From Bacillus cereus (GTDB lineage: Bacteria; Bacillota; Bacilli; Bacillales; Bacillaceae_G): 64,000 nucleotides of DNA. The notes under the pieces were generated by a model. The model saw only the letters and a program-made list of their open reading frames with translations, did not search any database and was not told where the DNA came from. The stretch covers positions 1 through 64,000 of the forward strand of contig NZ_NUOT01000008.1 of the NCBI RefSeq assembly GCF_002584535.1. Direction: 5' to 3'. Shown in pieces: positions 59,563-64,000 of this stretch (position 1 is the stretch's first letter; every line of letters starts with the position of its first letter). The translations under genes and the position numbers were made by a program.

Positions 59563-59751
59563 TTAATTCATATATCTGAATTTTTCTACAACAACAGGTT
59601 GTATTTGCTTCCCTTCTATCGCTTCTACAATTGTATCTTCAAGAAGTTCCATACGGGCTACCATTGAGTTTGGTTTTTTCTCTGGTGCATCTTGCCCAAA
59701 TGGCACAAAATAAATATGTTTTGTCGCCATTAAACGCATAAGATTGACGCC
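59563..59751 (-). pseudogene. spoVFB: Dipicolinate synthase subunit B, 3' part only (split gene)
   Basis: The minus-strand translation from 59751 gives GVNLMRLMATKHIYFVPFG, then QDAPEKKPNSMVARMELLED and the end VEKFRYMN before TAA at 59563. This matches the last ~63 of ~200 residues of SpoVFB/DpaB (B. subtilis has NLMRLMSTKNIFFIPFGQD). Upstream, the frame continues a few unrelated codons (H-H-H-V) into foreign DNA and stops. SpoVFA and SpoVFB make dipicolinic acid in the mother cell. The N-terminal part is not in the window. It may lie beyond 64000 and be rejoined by excision of the element, so I class this as a split rather than simply dead gene. Confidence 0.9.
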
Positions 59752-59818
59752 AACATGGTGATGACAAAAAGAAATATTTTTTATTTACTTCTATTATATA
59801 TGTACAACGTTAAAACGT

Positions 59819-60136
59819 TTAATAATTATAACTTGTAACATTATAATCATTTTTATAGTCTACGTTTGCAGACACCTCTTTCTTTTTATCTCCAGATACA
59901 TAACCGTCAACATTAATCCAGCTTCCAGAGATATCGTTAGAAAATTCCACTTTGGTCACTACGATATCCAAATTCTCCTTTACCTTAAAGTATTCAATAG
60001 CTGCTTTCGATGCTTTTTCTTTTATCTCTTGTTCTTCCTTTTCAGTGTACGGATGAGTAGCTTTATACAATTCATAAACAGTGCACGAACCCATTCCTAA
60101 AATTAACAAAAATATAACGAATAGAACTTTTTTCAT
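59819..60136 (-). CDS. DUF1433-like putative immunity lipoprotein (copy 1)
   Basis: 105 aa. N-terminal hydrophobic signal ending in GMGSC, a plausible lipobox (Cys18), then KATHPYTEKEEQEIKEKASKAA and a beta-rich C-terminal half. One of three tandem paralogues, very similar to copy 2. I recognise the DUF1433 family with moderate confidence. In S. aureus, DUF1433 lipoproteins (TilA) neutralise the type VII-secreted lipase toxin TslA. That role is inferred here from the divergent lipase gene. GAGGAG ribosome site. Confidence 0.75.
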   Translation of the reverse strand: MKKVLFVIFLLILGMGSCTVYELYKATHPYTEKEEQEIKEKASKAAIEYFKVKENLDIVVTKVEFSNDISGSWINVDGYVSGDKKKEVSANVDYKNDYNVTSYNY

Positions 60137-60351
60137 TTATGATCTCCTCTATACGATCCTAATTAACGTAAAAGTAATTAGAATAAAGGGATTGTATGCG
60201 TCTGCCAATTGTAAAGTGATGAAACTCAATTGATGATAACAAACAAATTTTATCCTCATCTGAGTTTCGACATTTTTATATTAATAAATAGAGCAGAGCT
60301 TTTAATTATAATTAAACAATATGTAGTAAAAGTACCGTTCATTTAGAATAA

Positions 60352-60669
60352 TTAATCACTCGTGTTTCCAATTTTATAATCATCTCTATATCTTATATTT
60401 GCATATACTTCTTTCTTTTTGTTGTCAGTAACATAGCCATAAACATTAATTGAACTTCGAGAAATATCTGTTGAAAATCCAACATTTTTCACTGTAATAT
60501 TCCAATTTTTTTCTTTTTCAAAATACTCGGCTGCTACTCTTGACGCTTTTTCTTTCATCTCTTGTTCTTCTTTTTTAGTGTACGGATGAGTAGCTTTATA
60601 AAACTCATATACAGCACACGAACCAGTACCTAAAATTAATATAAATGTAATTAATAGGATTTTCTTCAT
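60352..60669 (-). CDS. DUF1433-like putative immunity lipoprotein (copy 2)
   Basis: 105 aa. Signal segment ends GTGSC (Cys18, putative lipidation site), then YKATHPYTKKEEQEMKEKASRVA. By eye, well over half the residues match copy 1, so the genes arose by tandem duplication. It is separated from its neighbours by ~200-bp intergenic stretches and has its own GGGGG ribosome site. Function as lipase immunity is inferred from context. Confidence 0.75.
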   Translation of the reverse strand: MKKILLITFILILGTGSCAVYEFYKATHPYTKKEEQEMKEKASRVAAEYFEKEKNWNITVKNVGFSTDISRSSINVYGYVTDNKKKEVYANIRYRDDYKIGNTSD

Positions 60670-60786
60670 TTATTATTACCCCCATTACCATTATAATATT
60701 AAATATTCAGAAATAAAGGGACGTTATAGGGGATATAATCTCAGATAAAACCTATAAAGAGTTGTCTAGCACAACATATAGAGCTA

Positions 60787-60824
60787 AGCAAAAAAGCTAA
60801 CTAATTTCAGTTAACTTTTTTGCT
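60787..60824 (-). terminator. Terminator after DUF1433-like copy 3
   Basis: Minus-strand 16-bp stem AGCAAAAAAGTTAACT with AGTTAGCTTTTTTGCT (one wobble pair) and T-run. Confidence 0.8.
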
Positions 60825-60871
60825 TGATGATATTTACCAAAATCACAAATTATATGTAATTAATGAAATTT

Positions 60872-61222
60872 TCACTCTTTTCCACTTTCCATATTATGTA
60901 GTTTTTCGCTTACAGTTACTCCAGATACTTCGTAATTTTTATTATACTTTATTGTTGCAGATACCTTTTCTCGATTTTCCTTAACATATCCATGTACAAA
61001 AATAGAACCACCTCCCAAAGATCCAGAAAATTCAACTTTAGTAACTTTAATATCCCAATTTTTTTCTTTTTTAAAATATTCAACAGCAGCTTGTGAAGAT
61101 TTTTCTTTCATTTCCTTTTCTTCCTGTGCGGTGTAAGGATGTAACGCTTTGTTATATTGAACCGCAAGATACGCCCCCATACCAAAAAACACCAAAACAA
61201 TAACAAATATTACCTTTTTCAT
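60872..61222 (-). CDS. DUF1433-like putative immunity protein without lipobox (copy 3)
   Basis: 116 aa. Same layout as copies 1 and 2 (ALHPYTAQEEKEMKEKSSQAA), but the position of the lipidation Cys reads GMGAYLAVQ. It is therefore probably held by an uncleaved membrane helix rather than lipid. It has an extra C-terminal ~11 residues (SEKLHNMESGKE). Closest to the lipase gene, from which it diverges across a 56-bp gap containing back-to-back TATAAT-like sequences. Confidence 0.75.
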   Translation of the reverse strand: MKKVIFVIVLVFFGMGAYLAVQYNKALHPYTAQEEKEMKEKSSQAAVEYFKKEKNWDIKVTKVEFSGSLGGGSIFVHGYVKENREKVSATIKYNKNYEVSGVTVSEKLHNMESGKE

Positions 61223-61278
61223 TCATTTCCCCCCCTAATCTATTATAATAGAAATAATATAATATTAGGAGGAATATT

Positions 61279-62433
61279 ATGAGTACCAGCATTTCTGATA
61301 GAACTTATAACGAGTTATCCGACGAATCCTACACTGATCATGAAATAGGCTCAACTTACACATCTACAGGGGGAGAAAACTGGAAAGTAATTGAACCTAA
61401 AGGTGCAACATTACATGACCCTGTAACTGGGTTTGATGCAACAGTTTTTTACAATAAGCAAACTAAAGAAGTTGTTGTATCCTATAGAGGTACAGAGGGT
61501 GGTAAATCAATAGACAGAGCAGGACCAGATTATTTGACAGATTTTAAGTATATATTCAAAGGTGACAAACCTTTACAAGATGGGGAGAAAATAGATCCAT
61601 CTGATAAAACTCAAGTAGTAGCACCAAATCAATTTACGCAAGCAACGTCTCTCTTAGAAATAGTAAAAAAGGAATATGGCGGTGAAGCTACGATAACAGT
61701 CACAGGTCATTCGTTAGGTGGTGCAAATGCTCAATATGCTGCAGCGATGTGCGATGTGCCTGCAATAACTTATTCTGCTCCTGGTGTTTATGATATGTTA
61801 CCAAAAGAAATTCAAGAAAAGGTGGACTCAGGAGAATACAAAGGAAAAATAACGAATTACATTAACCCTAAGGATTCTATTTCTGGTGGTTTTCTATGGG
61901 AAGATAAAAATCATATTGGCGATACATATATGATTGATTCGGATTTTAAAACAGCTACAGATGACTATGGTTTTCATATGATTGATAGATTCAGCGACTC
62001 TGTCTCAAAAGATAAAGATTTTCATGGATTAGGCAATTATCATTATGACAAATTCGGAAATATAGATAATAAATTGATAGATGCTAGTACAGGAAAAGAA
62101 ATTTATCAATCTCCGAGATATTCTATTAATGGTGTCGGGGAGGTAAAAGTTATCATGGAATATCTAGAGAAGTCAGCAAACGAAATGAAACAGAGCGCAG
62201 AAGCCTTCCGAAACCATATCCCACGGGTAATTGACGAAGTAAAACAGTCTCTAAAATCAACAAAGAGTCAGCGTATGGAAAATAGAATAAATGAACTTTA
62301 TCACCTTTTAGATCAGACTAGCCGAGTATATGCTTTAAAGTCTCAAGAAGTTGCAGAGTTTATTAAGAAAAAGGCGGACGAATATAAAAATGCGGACGAA
62401 AATTTCCAAGGATTTGGGTGGATAAAAAAATGA
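61279..62433 (+). CDS. TslA-like lipase toxin, reverse domain order (putative type VII secretion substrate)
   Basis: 384 aa, no signal peptide. Residues ~1-280 form a lipase/alpha-beta hydrolase domain: VVSYRGTEGG (oxyanion side), GHSLGGANAQYAAA with Ser145, candidate Asp199 (NPKDS) and candidate His249 (FHGLGNY) or His255. Residues ~290-384 are all helical (KVIMEYLEKSANEMKQSAEAF...), like the WXG/LXG targeting helices, but placed at the C-terminus. This is the arrangement described for TslA of S. aureus, a secreted phospholipase-type toxin. Adjacent small helical partner and DUF1433-like genes support the match. A simple cytoplasmic lipase is the alternative. Confidence 0.78.
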   Translation: MSTSISDRTYNELSDESYTDHEIGSTYTSTGGENWKVIEPKGATLHDPVTGFDATVFYNKQTKEVVVSYRGTEGGKSIDRAGPDYLTDFKYIFKGDKPLQDGEKIDPSDKTQVVAPNQFTQATSLLEIVKKEYGGEATITVTGHSLGGANAQYAAAMCDVPAITYSAPGVYDMLPKEIQEKVDSGEYKGKITNYINPKDSISGGFLWEDKNHIGDTYMIDSDFKTATDDYGFHMIDRFSDSVSKDKDFHGLGNYHYDKFGNIDNKLIDASTGKEIYQSPRYSINGVGEVKVIMEYLEKSANEMKQSAEAFRNHIPRVIDEVKQSLKSTKSQRMENRINELYHLLDQTSRVYALKSQEVAEFIKKKADEYKNADENFQGFGWIKK

Positions 62434-62708
62434 GACAAATGTACTTTAACGAAGAACATATAGAAGACGCTTTTGAAAGCTTAAACAAATTAATCACATA
62501 TATAAATGAAAATCAAGAGCGTATCAACGACATTTATAACCTCGTACAAGCTGGTTGGTCACAAAATGGTGCGGGAAAAAAAGCGACGGAAGATTTAGGG
62601 ACCTTACGTAAAGAATTGAACCACGGTATTAATGAAATACACACAAAGAAAAAAGAATTAAGAAATGATTGGGAACTGATGAAAGCTGTAGATAGAAGTT
62701 ATAAATAA
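62430..62708 (+). CDS. Small helical partner of the lipase (WXG100/Lap-like)
   Basis: 92 aa from the ATG at 62430, which overlaps the lipase stop (ATGA) with GGGTGG as ribosome site eight bases upstream. Two long helices with a central turn around VQAGWSQNGAGKK, resembling WXG100-like or TlaA/Lap adaptor proteins that dimerise with type VII substrates. It likely binds the helical C-terminus of the lipase for secretion (inference). No terminator of its own is obvious before 62807. Confidence 0.7.
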   Translation: MRQMYFNEEHIEDAFESLNKLITYINENQERINDIYNLVQAGWSQNGAGKKATEDLGTLRKELNHGINEIHTKKKELRNDWELMKAVDRSYK

Positions 62709-62806
62709 AAATAGAATTAAAACAATCAAAAAAATTTAGTTAATACTTGTCGTATTAACTTAAATTGAATTATATTCGATTAACAACTAATCATAATCTA
62801 AAAACA

Positions 62807-62834
62807 AAAGTCCCTCTCACTCGAGAGGGACTTT
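62807..62834. terminator. Terminator between the lipase operon and the broken gene
   Basis: Perfect 12-bp stem AAAGTCCCTCTC/GAGAGGGACTTT. The T-run is better on the minus strand (TTTTGTTTTT) but the hairpin can serve both convergent units. Confidence 0.85.
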
Positions 62835-62845
62835 CACTTTATCAG

Positions 62846-63181
62846 CTAAATTCTCTTGTATATTTTTTTTACATGCCAATACATTTCTACCTCTTGATCT
62901 GTCGCTTTTCTTTTATATAAACCCACGTCATCAACCGCAATCCATACCTAACCTTTTAAATCTCCAAAAAAGTCCCTCTTGAGTTGCTCCGATGTAATTG
63001 CACCTGTTTTAGTAACTATCTCTTCATTCATCAAACTACACTGCCTCTCATCTTCTAATAAAAATACCGATTCCACAAAAGTTGAATCCTTGTGGAATAA
63101 AAATGTGTATTCTTTTGATTCTGCTGGTACTTTGATGATACATCAAACAGATTCGTTAACATCGAAAATTTGCATTTCCAC
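62846..63181 (-). pseudogene. Broken ~112-codon gene with two in-frame stops
   Basis: From a GTG at 63181 (GGAG nine bases upstream) one frame runs to a TAG at 62846. It is broken by TGA after MQIFDVNESV and by TAG after LKRDFFGDLKG, with no frameshift. The readable parts (IIKVPAESKEYTFLFHKDST, then WIAVDDVGLYKRKATDQEVE and MYWHVKKIY) look like real soluble protein. A terminator follows. I do not recognise the family. Near toxin/immunity genes it could be a dead immunity gene. Confidence 0.7.
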
Positions 63182-63329
63182 CGATTACATCTCCTATTAA
63201 CTATTTTGTTATTACATGTAAGATTCTAACAAAGCAATGTTAAGAATATGAAAATTGGAATTTAAAGGTAATATCTTGTGGTATAGTAAAAATACGTTCA
63301 TTGTTACCCATCCGAGGCGTTCTCTTTTG

Positions 63330-63468
63330 ATTGCATCTTTTTTTACGAAAAATTACCTCCACAATAAGAGGACAAACTGTTTCTAATGAAATTTTGAAAG
63401 AAATTAGAACAGAAATAAGAAAAAAAGCTAATGCATTACCTGAAATAAAAATTATAAAAGAGGACTGA
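63330..63468 (+). pseudogene. C-terminal fragment of a possible toxin
   Basis: In the plus frame ending at TGA 63466-63468 the sequence reads FLRKITSTIRGQTVSNEI, then LKEIRTEIRKKANALPEIK and IIKED, after an upstream in-frame stop and with no start codon. It looks like the tail of a polymorphic-toxin nuclease domain, and it ends 5 bp before an immunity gene, the usual toxin-immunity spacing. The short length makes this tentative. Confidence 0.4.
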
Positions 63469-63473
63469 TAAAA

Positions 63474-63893
63474 ATGGCAGTAGGATTTTCTGTAGATATG
63501 TTTTTTTATGAAGCAGGACACCCTGACTTTCTACACAGTTTTTTCTCAACAGTGTCATACCACTGTGAGCCTGATGGTTGGGGAACTAAATACCCTTTAT
63601 TAATGCAGGATTTATATTTTGAAAGATTAAAATGGCAGGATGTGTCTGCGGCATTAAAAAACGTGGAAGAAATTAGAGAAAAATTGAGCAAAATCCCTCC
63701 ATCAGAGGTAATATGGGATTTTGAAGATATAACAAAAAAACCACCTTATGGAGATAAAATTCCTGCTAAAATAACTAACTTAGCAAACTATCATACTATT
63801 CAAGGAACTTCTTTTTTAGATTTACTAAAAAATGCATTAAAGGAATCAGAGGAATGTAAAATGGATGTAACGATCGAAAAGGTTGGGAGATAA
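63474..63893 (+). CDS. Imm70 family immunity protein
   Basis: 139 aa, soluble. The pattern MAVGFSVDMFFYEAGHPDFL, HSFFSTVSYHCEPDGWGTKYPLLM and VIWDFEDITKKPPYGDKIP fits the Imm70 family of polymorphic-toxin immunity proteins as I remember it. Such proteins bind and neutralise a cognate secreted toxin. The toxin gene that should precede it is only a fragment, so this may be a retained orphan immunity gene. AGAGGA ribosome site. Confidence 0.8.
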   Translation: MAVGFSVDMFFYEAGHPDFLHSFFSTVSYHCEPDGWGTKYPLLMQDLYFERLKWQDVSAALKNVEEIREKLSKIPPSEVIWDFEDITKKPPYGDKIPAKITNLANYHTIQGTSFLDLLKNALKESEECKMDVTIEKVGR

Positions 63894-63934
63894 AATTAGT
63901 AACAAAACCTGTCAGAGTAGAGTGTTATCATAAT

Positions 63935-63962
63935 AAAAATCACTTCAAATGAGGTGATTTTT
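63935..63962 (+). terminator. Terminator after the Imm70 gene
   Basis: A 10-bp stem (AAAATCACTT with AGGTGATTTT, one G-U) followed by TTATTTTTG on the plus strand. Confidence 0.8.
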
Positions 63963-64000
63963 ATTTTTGTCTAACAACGAAGAGTTCAACTTGATTGGAG

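Larger units (their letters stand above)
59752..64000. mobile_element. One end of an intervening element inserted in spoVFB (vfbin-like)
   Basis: Foreign AT-rich DNA begins exactly where spoVFB homology ends (59751-59757) and continues to the window edge. Gene content changes from conserved core to a toxin/immunity module with pseudogenes. From memory, spoVFB in B. weihenstephanensis KBAB4 is interrupted by a sporulation-excised prophage-like element named vfbin. This window shows only the asd-proximal end; recombinase and the other end are not visible. Confidence 0.7.

Noticed and set aside
62846-63181. Stop-codon recoding (selenocysteine or readthrough) in the broken gene
   Set aside because: One stop is TGA and the other TAG, no recoding hairpin is visible, and pseudogene decay is simpler.
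63240-63521. Minus-strand 93-codon open frame near the Imm70 gene
   Set aside because: Overlaps the start of the Imm70 gene, has no ribosome site, and competes with the plus-strand toxin-tail reading, which fits the context better.
1-64000. tRNA or rRNA genes, CRISPR arrays, insertion sequences
   Set aside because: No cloverleaf, rRNA-like stretch, regularly spaced repeat array or transposase reading frame was seen on either strand.

Overview
The window is chromosomal DNA of a Bacillus cereus group bacterium (low-GC Firmicute, spore former). Gene content and order match the B. subtilis/B. cereus core: spoVFB-asd-dapG-dapA-rnjB-tepA-ylzJ-spoIIIE-ymfC, the ymfF/ymfH/ymfI/ymfJ/ymfK/ymfM-pgsA-cinA-recA block, rny-ymdB-spoVS, a 2-oxoacid:ferredoxin oxidoreductase pair, miaB-ricA-cotE and mutS-mutL. 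Almost all of this core is on the minus strand, so it is transcribed from high to low coordinates. A split spoVFB gene suggests a strain of the psychrotolerant B. weihenstephanensis/mycoides type, where such an interruption has been reported (recalled from the literature, not checked).

Left part (1-20 kb), accessory and stress genes: csoR (copper sensor); a Fur-boxed siderophore operon feuA-feuB-feuC-(ATPase)-esterase whose ATPase gene has been reduced to its two ends by an internal deletion; exoA; an alkylation-repair operon adaA-adaB-alkA; pepT; a VOC protein; a DUF2515 gene with an overlapping membrane-protein gene; an amino-acid permease; then a haem-stress locus. That locus has an HssS-type sensor kinase, the HrtB/HrtA haem exporter and an HsmA-DUF2871-CcdC membrane-protein operon. 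Three promoters in it carry the same GTTCAT-N5-(G/A)TTCAT repeat, each with a -10-like hexamer at the same distance. The response regulator gene hssR, expected between the first repeat and hssS, is absent.

Middle part (20-59.5 kb): DNA mismatch repair, spore coat (cotE), RicA/MiaB, central metabolism, SpoVS (with a good sigma-H promoter), the RNA-turnover proteins YmdB, RNase Y and RNase J2, RecA with a LexA box, CinA, PgsA, RodZ-like YmfM, the EF-P-modification-associated genes ymfI/ymfH/ymfF, a guanosine-type ABC transporter (nupNOPQ) downstream of the GntR regulator ymfC, and the lysine/DAP genes. A clear guanine-class riboswitch with its own terminator precedes ymfC-nupNOPQ. The leaders of rnjB, rny and miaB have notable secondary structure.

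Right end (59.56-64 kb): only the last ~63 codons of spoVFB (dipicolinate synthase subunit B) remain upstream of asd. At the GVN-L-M-R codons the sequence switches to foreign, AT-rich DNA that runs past the window edge. This looks like one end of an intervening element of the kind called vfbin. Its visible cargo is a competition module: three tandem DUF1433-like putative immunity proteins, a divergent lipase with an N-terminal catalytic domain and C-terminal helical region (the reverse arrangement of the type VII-secreted lipase toxin TslA), a small helical partner protein, a broken gene with two in-frame stops, a toxin-like C-terminal fragment and an Imm70-family immunity gene.
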